The notes under the pieces: model-generated
Told to the model about the DNA's origin: nothing
The model's database searches: none
The model's input: the letters and a program-made list of their open reading frames with translations, nothing else
Made by a program: the position numbers and the translations under genes
In this document: positions 23,247-31,571 of the stretch, piece by piece
How positions within the stretch are numbered: the stretch's first letter is position 1
How the letters are laid out: each line of letters opens with the position of its first letter
Assembly (NCBI RefSeq): GCF_019331695.1
Contig: NZ_JAHBBI010000002.1
Span: 186,001-250,000, forward strand
Direction of reading: 5' to 3'
Source: Bifidobacterium pluvialisilvae
GTDB taxonomy: Bacteria; Actinomycetota; Actinomycetes; Actinomycetales; Bifidobacteriaceae
DNA length: 64,000 nt

Positions 23247-24764
23247 ATGGCATTCGAAAACCCCTTCGAGGGCAAGGAAATCTGGTTCGGCGTCGGCTCG
23301 CAGGACCTCTACGGTGAGGAAGCCCTGCGCCAGGTCGCCATCCACTCCGGCGAAATGGTCGACTACCTCAACAAGACCGGCAAGATCCCCGCCAAGATCG
23401 TCCTCAAGCCCACCCTGAAGTCCTCCGACGGCGTCAAGGAATTCATGGTCGAAGCCTCCGCCAACCCCAACGTCATCGGCGTCATCACCTGGTGCCACAC
23501 CTTCTCCCCGGCCAAGATGTGGATCCGTGGCCTCGAAGTCCTCACCAAGCCGCTCCTCCAGCTGGCCACCCAGCACCACAAGGAGATCCCGTGGGAGACC
23601 ATCGACATGGACTTCATGAACCTGAACCAGGCCGCCCACGGCGACCGTGAGTTCGGCTACATCGTCTCCCGCCTCGGCATCCCGCGCAAGATCGTCGTCG
23701 GCCACTACACCGACCCCGAAGTCGCCGAAAAGGTCGGCACCTGGGCCCGCGCCTGCGCCGGCTGGGACGCCTCCAACAACATGAAGGTCATGCGCTGGGG
23801 CGACAACATGCGCAACGTCGCCGTCACCGAAGGCGACAAGACCGAAGCCGAGCGCGTCTTCGGCGCCTCCATCAACACCTGGGCCGTCAACGAGCTCGTC
23901 GCCGCCTACGACGCCGTCAAGGACGACCAGGTCAAGGAACTCATCGAGGACTACAAGGCCAAGTACGACATCGACCCCGCCCTCCTCGACGCCAAGTACG
24001 ACTCCCTCTTCATCGCCGCCAAGGAAGAGGCCGCCATGGTCAACATGATGCGCGCCAACGGCTGCACCGCCGGCGTCGACAACTTCGAAGACCTCGGCGC
24101 CCTCCCGCAGCTCCCGGGCGTCGGCCCGCAGCGCTTCCCGTCCGAATACGGCTGGGGCTTCTCCGCCGAAGGCGACTGGAAGACCTCCGTCCTCGTCCGC
24201 ATCGGCGCCGTCATGGGCTACGGCCTTGAAGGTGGCGCCTCCCTCATGGAGGACTACTCCTACAACTTCACCGAAGGCAACGAACTCGACATGGGCTCCC
24301 ACATGCTCGAGGTCTCCCCGGCCATCGGCACCATCGCCAAGCCGAAGCTCGAAATCCACCCGCTCGGCATCGGCGGCAAGGCCGACCCGGTCCGCCTCGT
24401 CTTCTCCGGCAAGCCCAAGAAGGACGCCGTCGTCGTCTCCATGGCCGACGAGCGCGAACGCTTCCGCCTCCTCATGGACGTCGTCGACGTCGTCGAGCCC
24501 CAGGGCTCCCTCAAGGAACTCCCCTGCGCCCGCGCCGTCTGGAAGCCGCAGCCGAGCCTCAAGACCGCCGTCCAGTGCTGGATCACCGCCGGCGGCTCCC
24601 ACCACACCTGCATGACCACCTCCGTCGGTCGTGAAGCCTGGGAGGACTTCGCCCGCATCGCCGGCGTCGAACTCGCCGTCATCGACGACCAGACCACCAC
24701 GCGCCAGTTCGAAAAGGAGCTGGAGCTGAGCGAAATGTACCACCGCCTCAACAACCGTCACTGA
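23247..24764 (+). CDS. araA: L-arabinose isomerase
   Basis: Converts L-arabinose to L-ribulose, the first step of the pathway encoded here. At 505 residues it matches the family. Seen: KEIWFGVGSQDLYGEEAL at the N-terminus; ITWCHTFSPAKMWIRGLEVL near 77-96; FMNLNQAAHGDREFGYI; and in the catalytic part LMEDYSYNFTEGNELDMGSHMLEV, which includes the metal-binding Glu and the His-containing segment, then GGSHHTCMTTSVGREAW near the C-terminus with its conserved His pair. A manganese-dependent cytosolic hexamer is expected from the family. Gene order araB-araD-araA places the isomerase last. It may have its own promoter given the 329-bp repeat-filled gap upstream. Confidence 0.97.
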   Translation: MAFENPFEGKEIWFGVGSQDLYGEEALRQVAIHSGEMVDYLNKTGKIPAKIVLKPTLKSSDGVKEFMVEASANPNVIGVITWCHTFSPAKMWIRGLEVLTKPLLQLATQHHKEIPWETIDMDFMNLNQAAHGDREFGYIVSRLGIPRKIVVGHYTDPEVAEKVGTWARACAGWDASNNMKVMRWGDNMRNVAVTEGDKTEAERVFGASINTWAVNELVAAYDAVKDDQVKELIEDYKAKYDIDPALLDAKYDSLFIAAKEEAAMVNMMRANGCTAGVDNFEDLGALPQLPGVGPQRFPSEYGWGFSAEGDWKTSVLVRIGAVMGYGLEGGASLMEDYSYNFTEGNELDMGSHMLEVSPAIGTIAKPKLEIHPLGIGGKADPVRLVFSGKPKKDAVVVSMADERERFRLLMDVVDVVEPQGSLKELPCARAVWKPQPSLKTAVQCWITAGGSHHTCMTTSVGREAWEDFARIAGVELAVIDDQTTTRQFEKELELSEMYHRLNNRH

Positions 24765-24870
24765 TAAAAACTGAATAACGGAGCGTTATCGGCATTGTGG
24801 AGGAATCGACGTACTTTTGTACGCCTTCATCCTCCACAACACCGATACCGCACACGTTATTCAGTTTTTA
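24765..24870 (+). repeat. Long inverted repeat after araA containing a GTACGTCGAG-type core
   Basis: TAAAAACTGAATAACG (24765-24780) is a perfect 16-bp match to the complement of 24855-24870. Inside lies the third copy of the GTACGTCGAG family (GTGGAGGAATCGACGTAC and TGTACGCCTTCATCCTCCAC). It starts immediately after the araA stop codon. Confidence 0.8.
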
Positions 24871-24912
24871 TTCTGTCAAAGGCAATCAGCTCCGGTACCG
24901 TCATTACATAAC

Positions 24913-24990
24913 GGAGTGTCAATCGAGGACACTCCATCCCGGCTCCCTCTGATGAGGGAGCTGGCGGCCGTCAGGCCGACTGAGGGAGAG
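24913..24990. repeat. Short hairpin plus palindromic extragenic repeat
   Basis: GGAGTGTC (24913-24920) pairs with GACACTCC (24928-24935). From 24940, GGCTCCCTC-tgat-GAGGGAG and CTGGCGGCC-gtca-GGCCGACTGAGGG form the same two-hairpin element as at 23127-23173. Confidence 0.75.
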
Positions 24991-25010
24991 ACGATACCTC
25001 GGTAGGTATA

Positions 25011-25070
25011 GGGTCTTGTGGAGTAATCCGGTCTCAACCGGATACTTCCACAAGACCCTTTTGTTTTTTC
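25011..25070 (+). terminator. Strong Rho-independent terminator of the ara operon
   Basis: GGGTCTTGTGGA..TCCGGT (25011-25032) pairs with ACCGGA..TCCACAAGACCC (25037-25058) around a CTCA loop, followed by TTTTGTTTTTTC. From 25071 to 25364 I see only an AT-richer stretch before the next gene, probably its promoter. Confidence 0.92.
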
Positions 25071-25364
25071 GTATCCATGCCGGCGGATTTCGGCACGTCA
25101 ACGATGACGACCGAACAAACATCATGTGACGATTCGGTGAAAACGGGGGATTTCATCGCATCTTCAGACGGCAGCAACCGCAATCGCACAGCGTTGGACA
25201 GGGGAGTGGTGCATCATTCCCGAGGGCATGTCAGGGGGTTCATTCCAGAGGGGGAATACGTCTAGCTTGGTTCATTGAACTATATCCACGGATATTCACT
25301 TATTTCGCATGCCGCGCATTGAAGAGGCAACCACGATGCGGTGCATGCGCGAGGGGAGAATGAA

Positions 25365-27929
25365 ATGAGTCCATTGCGTAAGCATGCCGGGAAGACCGGT
25401 CTGCGCGGCATGGTCAAGGCGGCCGTGGCGGCTGTCGTATCCGTCGCCACCTTCGGCACCCTGGCCATCGCCGGCGCCGGCGTCGCCTCGGCCACCGAGA
25501 CCACGGCCGCACTGCCGCAGCCTGAAAGCTCCAAGACCGTCACCCGCAACAACGACGGCACCTACACCATGAAGCTGAGCGTCACCGGCAAGACCGCCGA
25601 GGACAGCGTCACCAAGACCACGCCGACCGACATCGTGCTCGTCGTCGACAAGTCCAACAGCATGGAGGGCAACCGCTTCAACACCGCCAAGAACGCCGCC
25701 ACCGGTCTGGCGAACAAGCTGCTCACCGCTGACAACGCCAAGTCCGGCACCGTGCGCATGTCCGTCGTGACGTTCGCCTCGCGTGCCAATCAGGCGACCT
25801 CCTGGACCACCGATGCGAATGCCGTGAACCGTGCCATTGGCAACGGTCCCGATGGTGAGAGCCAGGACGGCGGCACCAACTGGGACGACGCCCTCGAGAA
25901 GGCCAACGCCCGGACCACTGACCGCGATTCCGCCAAGTACATCGTGTTCCTCTCCGATGGCCAGCCCACCTACCGTAATGGTCGCAGTTGCACTGGCTGG
26001 GGGTGGCATGAGCAGTGCTCCGACATCTCCGGCACTGGGCACGACGACAACGACGGTAAGAACTTCGAGGCCGCCGTCGCCGAGGCCAACAAGCGCGGCA
26101 ACGCCGAGCTCTACTCGGTGAGCGCCGCCCCCGAGGCCAATGCTCGGATGAGCGAGTTTGCCAGGGAGACCCACGGCACCTTCTTTGACGGCAGCGACTC
26201 CACCAAGCTCAACGACGCGTTCAACAGCATCTACGAGAAGATCACCACCTCCGCCGCCTACCGCAACGTCGTCATCACTGACGCGCTCTCCGAGTATGTG
26301 ACCTTCGCCGACGGCACTCCGCAGTTCACCGCCACCAAGGATGGCAAGCCGTGGGCCGAAGCCCCGACGCCCGCCGTCGACGGCAAGACCATCACCTGGA
26401 ACCTCGGCGATTCCAAGCTCGACCCGGTCAAGTACGAGATCTCCGTGAAGCTCAAGCCCACCCAGGCCGCCTACGACCAGGCCGTCAAGAACGGCAAGGA
26501 ATCCACGCTGCCGTCCAACGACGACGCCACCGTGAGCTACGACGTCGTCACCACGGTCAACGGCAAGGAGACCGTGAACCACGGCACTCCGGTCACGCTG
26601 CTCCACGGCAACATCACCGTGCCCGTCTCCAAGGTCACCATCAAGAAGGTCTGGGAGGGGAACGGCCCGAAGTCCGACGTGACCGTCGAACTCGACAAGG
26701 ACGGCGCGAAGTACGCTGACGTCACGCTGACCGAACAGGACGGCTGGACCAAGGACGTCATCGTCCCCGCCGGACTCGACGCCTACACGTGGAGCGTCAA
26801 GGAACCGACCCCCGGCGACGGCTACACCGTCGCCATCTCCGGCGACAACGACAAGAAGTTCGCTGTCGGCACGGCCGACTCCGGCACCATCACCGTGACC
26901 AACACCTACGAGGCCAAGCCCGCGACCCTCAGCGGCAAGGACTACCTCAAGGGCACCAAGACGTTCACCGGCCGTGAGGGCGACAAGTGGCTCGACACCG
27001 ACAAGTTCGCCTTCACCCTCGCCGCCAACGATGACGCCACTGCCGCGGCCATCAAGGCCGACGACGTGACGCTGCCCAAGGACACCACCGTGACCGTCGA
27101 CGGCAAGACCCCGGACCACGCCTTCAGCTTCGGCGATGTCACCTTCGCCAAGGCCGGCGACTACTCGTTCAAGATCAGCGAGACCAAGGGCGACATCCCC
27201 GGCGTCACCTACGACGCCCACGCCTACGTGGTCAACGTGACGGTCACCGACAACGGCAAGGGCCAGCTCGAAGCCGTCGCCAAGCCCGGCGACGCCAGCA
27301 ACGAGTTCAAGAACACGTACGCCGTCTCCGGCGACGTGACCTCCGACCCGCTCACCGCCAAGAAGACCCTCGCCGGCACCAAGCTCGCCGACGGCCAGTT
27401 CTCCTTCACCGCCGCCTCCGACGACGCCGACGCCCCGAAGTTCCAGCAGCCCACGGCGAAGAACGACGCCGACGGCAAGGTGAGCTTCGGCACCGTCACG
27501 TTCGACAAGGCCGGCACGTACGTCTACAAGGTGGCCGAGACCAACGACGCCCAGAAGAACGTCAAGTACGACGACACCACCTACACCGTCACGTACACCG
27601 TGGCCGACGACACCAAGGGCGGACTGACCATCACGAAGACCGCCATCGAGAAGACCTCGGCCGACGGCACGAAGACCCCGGCCGACGCCATCGCGTTCGT
27701 CAACCACACCTCGATTCCGGCCACGCCGCTCACCCCGGCCAAGCCCGTCGAGAAGCCGCAGCCGAACAAGCCCACCACCCCGACCGAGAAGCCGCAGGTC
27801 CAGCAGCAGAACCAGACCGCCCCGGCCAAGCAGCTCAGCCGCACGGGCGCCGCGGTCGCCGGCATCGCCGCACTGGCCATCGTGGCCGCCGGCGCCGGTG
27901 TGATCGCCATCCGTCGCCGCCGCGCATGA
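25365..27929 (+). CDS. Cell-wall-anchored VWA pilin-like adhesin
   Basis: 854 residues, secreted. A signal peptide (1 to about 43, ending GVASA) is followed by a von Willebrand A domain (about 88-310) with a perfect DxSxS MIDAS, DKSNS at 95-99. Next comes a Cna_B-like domain (about 420-515, KVTIKKVWEGNGPKSDVTVE), two Spy0128/FctA-like isopeptide domains (about 525-650 and 655-775), a Pro/Gln/Lys linker, and a sorting signal LSRTG at 824-828 with a helix and RRRRA tail. This is the layout of tip or major pilins in Gram-positive sortase pili. ATG 25365 follows GAGGGGAG. No second pilin or sortase gene accompanies it here, so it may act alone or use a sortase elsewhere. The ligand is unknown. 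Confidence 0.9.
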   Translation: MSPLRKHAGKTGLRGMVKAAVAAVVSVATFGTLAIAGAGVASATETTAALPQPESSKTVTRNNDGTYTMKLSVTGKTAEDSVTKTTPTDIVLVVDKSNSMEGNRFNTAKNAATGLANKLLTADNAKSGTVRMSVVTFASRANQATSWTTDANAVNRAIGNGPDGESQDGGTNWDDALEKANARTTDRDSAKYIVFLSDGQPTYRNGRSCTGWGWHEQCSDISGTGHDDNDGKNFEAAVAEANKRGNAELYSVSAAPEANARMSEFARETHGTFFDGSDSTKLNDAFNSIYEKITTSAAYRNVVITDALSEYVTFADGTPQFTATKDGKPWAEAPTPAVDGKTITWNLGDSKLDPVKYEISVKLKPTQAAYDQAVKNGKESTLPSNDDATVSYDVVTTVNGKETVNHGTPVTLLHGNITVPVSKVTIKKVWEGNGPKSDVTVELDKDGAKYADVTLTEQDGWTKDVIVPAGLDAYTWSVKEPTPGDGYTVAISGDNDKKFAVGTADSGTITVTNTYEAKPATLSGKDYLKGTKTFTGREGDKWLDTDKFAFTLAANDDATAAAIKADDVTLPKDTTVTVDGKTPDHAFSFGDVTFAKAGDYSFKISETKGDIPGVTYDAHAYVVNVTVTDNGKGQLEAVAKPGDASNEFKNTYAVSGDVTSDPLTAKKTLAGTKLADGQFSFTAASDDADAPKFQQPTAKNDADGKVSFGTVTFDKAGTYVYKVAETNDAQKNVKYDDTTYTVTYTVADDTKGGLTITKTAIEKTSADGTKTPADAIAFVNHTSIPATPLTPAKPVEKPQPNKPTTPTEKPQVQQQNQTAPAKQLSRTGAAVAGIAALAIVAAGAGVIAIRRRRA

Positions 27930-28017
27930 GTATGAGTCCTCATGCGTGACCGGCGGATGCGCGGTCCATACTGGCCGGCAGTCCGCTGACCGGCGGTCCG
28001 ACCGCAATCCGGAAGAA

Positions 28018-28060
28018 GCCGGGGAGCCTCCATCATGTGCATGATGGACGGCTCCCCGGC
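28018..28060 (+). terminator. Hairpin after the VWA adhesin gene
   Basis: GCCGGGGAGCC (28018-28028) pairs with GGCTCCCCGGC (28050-28060). The stem continues with CCATCAT/ATGATGG after a mismatch. A very stable stem, with only a short TTCC after it. The rest of 27930-28475 has no supportable gene; CAATAT at about 28321 may be a -10 for the next cluster. Confidence 0.75.
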
Positions 28061-28475
28061 TTCCTGCGTTCATGGGGCCCATCACGTATGGCGACGGATG
28101 CGCCGACACATCCGCGACCTCGGCATATCGACGATGTCGTGACGAATAACTTTTTGTGAAGCTCTTATGAAGACGTGGATTCAGCCAACGTCAATGAAAC
28201 ATCAAGTTTCCAATCGCCCCATCCGGTACGGGGTGCATGTCGCCAATCCCCGGGGGTGGGGTTGGGGTGCTTTGCCCCGATGGAACGGCCGGGTAGATTC
28301 ATGACCAGAGGGGTTTCAAAAACAATATTCGTCATCGTTCGCCATCGCACATGTCATGCGGGGAAGCGCCCGCCGCGACATCGATGCGCGAGAGGGGGAG
28401 GCGCAGCATGAGCGTACGGCATGTTCGGGTCCGAGGGAAGGACCGATTCACCACGGCCGGAGTCGGAGGCGACCG

Positions 28476-30278
28476 ATGAGACGGTTCTACAGAATCCCGC
28501 AGCTGGAGAAGATAAGCAACCTGCGCGACGCCGTCAACTATGCGAAGCGGAAGTACTCCAGCAGGATCGCCTACCGACAGATCGAGACGCCGGTGTACGA
28601 AAGCGCCATCACCTTCCGAGGATTCGCCGGCAACATCGACGCGCTCGGCACCGCGCTCATGCATCTGCCCGCCCCGTTCAACGGGTCGGAGCGCAGCCGC
28701 GGGGACTCCCTAGCCCAGACGCATATCGCCTTCATCGGAGGCACCTCCATCGAATGGATCACCGGGTTCCTCGCCACGATGAACGGCGTGGGATGCGCCG
28801 TGCCCATCGACCGTCTGCTCGACCCGGACACCATGGTCGAACAGCTGGACTTCGCCGACGTCGACGCCATCTTCTGCGAGGGATCGTTCCTCGCCAAACT
28901 CGAACCGCTGCTCGCCAGACTGCCCCGGGTGCGGGCCGTCATCGTGATGCGCGGCACCGGGCCGACGGTCGACCTGCTCAAGCGCCTCGCCGCGCAGGAC
29001 ACCGGCCGCGACTACTACGCCTACACGGAACTGGTGAAGCATGGCCGCGGACTGCTGCGCGCACACGACGTCTCCTTCACCGAAGCCCCCATCGACGCCG
29101 ACGCGATGAGCCTGCTCGTGTTCACCTCCGGCACCACGGGCGCGAACAAGGGCGTGATGCTCTGCCACCGCAACATCGTCACGGTGATGAAGGGCGCCCG
29201 GCAGCTCGTCACCTACCGCAGGACGAACCTGTCGGTGCTGCCCATCAACCACACCTACGAGCTGGTGTGCAACATCATCTGCTCCATCTGGGAGGGCACC
29301 ACGGTGGCCATCAACGACGACCTGCGGCACGTGGCCCGCAACCTCGAGCATTTCGGCCCCGAGATGTCGAGCATGGTGCCCATGATGCTCGATCTGCTCG
29401 TACGCAAGATCACCATAGAAGCCAAGAGGAACGGCCTGTGGGGCCACCTCCAGTACGGCATGAAGGTCAGCGGGCTGCTGCGCGCCGTCGGCATCGACCG
29501 TCGCCGCAAGTTCTTCAAACCCGTGCTGCAGGGCCTTGGCGGCAACTTCTCCATGGTCATCTGCGGCGGCGCCCCGCTGGACCATCACACCGAATCCTTC
29601 CTCGACAGCATCGGCGTCACCGTGAAAAACGGCTACGGCATCACCGAATGCGCGCCCCTGGTGGCCACGACCGGCGACCACTTCCGCCGGGCCGGTTCGG
29701 TCGGACACGTCATCCCGAACATCGAGGTGCGCGCCGCGAACCAGGACGAGAAGGGCGACGGGGAGATCCAGGTGAAGGGCGACAACGTGATGCTCGGCTA
29801 CTACAAGATGCCCGAGGACACGGCCGCGGTCTTCACCGACGACGGATGGCTGCGTACCGGCGACCTCGGCCACATCGACAAGGACGGCTACGTGTTCCTC
29901 ACCGGCCGCCTCAAGAACCTCATCATCCTTGCCAACGGCAAGAACGTGAGCCCCGAGGACATCGAGGACCATCTCATGCACGACATCTCCTACGTGCGGG
30001 AATCCGTGGTCTACGCCGACGAGGCGGGCACCGGCATCTATGCCGTGTGCTTCCTCGACGACGACGAATGCGACCGGCTCGGACTGGGCGACGAACGATC
30101 CCGCCACGACAGGCTTATGCAGGACGTCCGCGAGTTCAACAAGACCGTGCCGTCATACAAACGCATCAACGACGTGACGATCTCCGACCACGAGTTCGAG
30201 AAGACCACGACCCAGAAGATCCGTCGTTTCAAGGTGATCGAAAGCGTGCGGAAACGCAAGGCCGGCACGTCGGACTGA
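28476..30278 (+). CDS. Stand-alone adenylate-forming enzyme (acyl/aminoacyl-AMP ligase)
   Basis: A 600-residue ANL-superfamily enzyme expected to activate a carboxylate with ATP. All core motifs are intact: FTSGTTGANKG (A3/P-loop) at 216-226, NGYGITE (A5) at 385-391, GWLRTGDLG (A7) at 457-465, GRLKNLIILANGKNVSPEDI (A8) at 477-496, and the C-terminal lysine in TTTQKIRRF (K581). It resembles long-chain acyl-CoA/acyl-ACP synthetases more than amino-acid-specific NRPS domains. The carrier protein 38 bp downstream suggests the acyl group is loaded onto that ACP rather than CoA. ATG 28476 follows GGAGG. It is first in a tightly spaced run that includes a condensation-domain protein and PPTase. The substrate is unknown. 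Confidence 0.88.
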   Translation: MRRFYRIPQLEKISNLRDAVNYAKRKYSSRIAYRQIETPVYESAITFRGFAGNIDALGTALMHLPAPFNGSERSRGDSLAQTHIAFIGGTSIEWITGFLATMNGVGCAVPIDRLLDPDTMVEQLDFADVDAIFCEGSFLAKLEPLLARLPRVRAVIVMRGTGPTVDLLKRLAAQDTGRDYYAYTELVKHGRGLLRAHDVSFTEAPIDADAMSLLVFTSGTTGANKGVMLCHRNIVTVMKGARQLVTYRRTNLSVLPINHTYELVCNIICSIWEGTTVAINDDLRHVARNLEHFGPEMSSMVPMMLDLLVRKITIEAKRNGLWGHLQYGMKVSGLLRAVGIDRRRKFFKPVLQGLGGNFSMVICGGAPLDHHTESFLDSIGVTVKNGYGITECAPLVATTGDHFRRAGSVGHVIPNIEVRAANQDEKGDGEIQVKGDNVMLGYYKMPEDTAAVFTDDGWLRTGDLGHIDKDGYVFLTGRLKNLIILANGKNVSPEDIEDHLMHDISYVRESVVYADEAGTGIYAVCFLDDDECDRLGLGDERSRHDRLMQDVREFNKTVPSYKRINDVTISDHEFEKTTTQKIRRFKVIESVRKRKAGTSD

Positions 30279-30316
30279 CGACGTGCCGGGAACGACAACG
30301 AAGGGAGCATAAGACG

Positions 30317-30541
30317 ATGTTCGAAAAAGTACGGACCATGCTGTTGGAATACGTGGACGTCGATCCGACGACGATCACTCCGGAGACGGAGTTCCTCAAG
30401 GACCTCAAGGTCACGTCATACGACATCCTGACGATGATCGGCGAACTGGAGGACGAATTCGGCATCAGCATCAGCGACGACGACCTCAAGGACATGGTCA
30501 CCGTGGGGGACCTCGCGCAGTACCTGTCCGACAACACCTGA
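30317..30541 (+). CDS. Acyl/peptidyl carrier protein
   Basis: A 74-residue acidic four-helix carrier, too small to be anything else convincingly. The phosphopantetheine attachment serine is S34 in LKVTSYDILTMIGELEDEFG, where TSYDI replaces the classic DSL, a variant seen in dedicated carrier proteins. The acidic recognition helix ELEDEFGISISDDD follows. It is distinct from the housekeeping AcpP type, and its neighbours (AMP-ligase upstream, PPTase and condensation domain downstream) point to a dedicated thiotemplate role. The ATG at 30317 follows AAGGGAG. Confidence 0.9.
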   Translation: MFEKVRTMLLEYVDVDPTTITPETEFLKDLKVTSYDILTMIGELEDEFGISISDDDLKDMVTVGDLAQYLSDNT

Positions 30542-30596
30542 TCGCCGGGCCGACGGGACGGCCGCATCGACGACGACGCAACGAACGAGGAAGACC

Positions 30597-31565
30597 ATGA
30601 TGAGGGAAAACACGGATGATTCAACCACGGAAGTGAACAGCCTGAGCGTGTTCGCACAGCCCGACGGCGAAGGCGACGGCCACGTCGCGGACGGTCGCGG
30701 AGAAGGCGCACGGGGCGCGAAGGCGAAGGCGCGGCACCGTGCCGGCCGGTCACGTCGCGTGGCGTCGACGGTCCCGCTGCCGCCCGCTCCTGGGGCCCGG
30801 ACCGCGGCCGTGGTCCCCTCCGCATCCACCGATGCGGCGGACGACACCGTGCGGAAGAACGGCCACGCCTTCATCGAATTCGACGACGTGGTCAAGGACT
30901 ACACGATGGGCGAGACCCGGATCCAGGCGCTCGACGGCGTGAACTTCACCATCGACGACGGCGAATTCGTCATCATCGTCGGCGCCAGCGGCGCCGGAAA
31001 AAGCACCATCCTCAACATCCTCGGCGGCATGGACACCCTCACCAGCGGCGAGGTGTTCGTCGACGGCAACGAGGTGAGCTCATACAACGACCGCCAGCTC
31101 ATCCTCTACCGTCGGTACGACGTGGGCTTCGTGTTCCAGTTCTACAACCTCGTGCAGAACCTCACCGCCCGTGAGAACGTGGAGCTCGCCACCCAGGTGA
31201 GCCGCGACCCGCTCGACATCGATGAGGTCCTCGACGCGGTCGGGCTCTCCGACCGCAAGGACAACTTCCCCTCGCAGCTCTCCGGCGGCGAACAGCAGCG
31301 CGTGGCCATTGCACGCGCCCTGGCCAAGAACCCCAAATTGCTGCTGTGCGACGAGCCGACCGGCGCGCTCGACTACAACACCGGCAAGCAGGTGCTCAAA
31401 CTCCTGCAGGACTACGCGCGCGACAGCCACATGACGGTCATCATCATCACCCACAACTATGCGCTCACCGACATCGGAGACAAGGTGATCCACGTGAAAA
31501 GCGGCAAGGTGGAGTCCATATCGCTCAACGCGCACCCCAAGAACATCGCGGATGTGGAGTGGTAG
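30597..31565 (+). CDS. ABC transporter ATP-binding protein (MacB/LolD type) with basic N-terminal extension
   Basis: 322 residues. The ATPase core (about 91-320) has Walker A GASGAGKS at 129-136, the Q-loop in FVFQFYNL, signature LSGGEQQR at 228-235, Walker B LLLCDEP at 248-254 and the switch His in IIITHNYAL. It belongs to the group that pairs with FtsX/MacB-like permeases and drives mechanotransmission or export rather than import. The first 90 residues are unusual: Gly/Arg/Ala-rich, low complexity, probably disordered. The ATG at 30597 (or 30600) lies near a purine-rich AACGAGGAAG. The cognate permease begins 6 bp downstream. Confidence 0.9.
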   Translation: MMRENTDDSTTEVNSLSVFAQPDGEGDGHVADGRGEGARGAKAKARHRAGRSRRVASTVPLPPAPGARTAAVVPSASTDAADDTVRKNGHAFIEFDDVVKDYTMGETRIQALDGVNFTIDDGEFVIIVGASGAGKSTILNILGGMDTLTSGEVFVDGNEVSSYNDRQLILYRRYDVGFVFQFYNLVQNLTARENVELATQVSRDPLDIDEVLDAVGLSDRKDNFPSQLSGGEQQRVAIARALAKNPKLLLCDEPTGALDYNTGKQVLKLLQDYARDSHMTVIIITHNYALTDIGDKVIHVKSGKVESISLNAHPKNIADVEW

Positions 31566-31571
31566 ACCATC

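Noticed and set aside
25296-28109. Very long minus-strand frame (over 900 codons) opposite the VWA gene
   Set aside because: It is a high-GC antisense shadow rich in Val, Gly, Asp and His with no domain. The plus-strand gene has a signal peptide, MIDAS and sorting signal.
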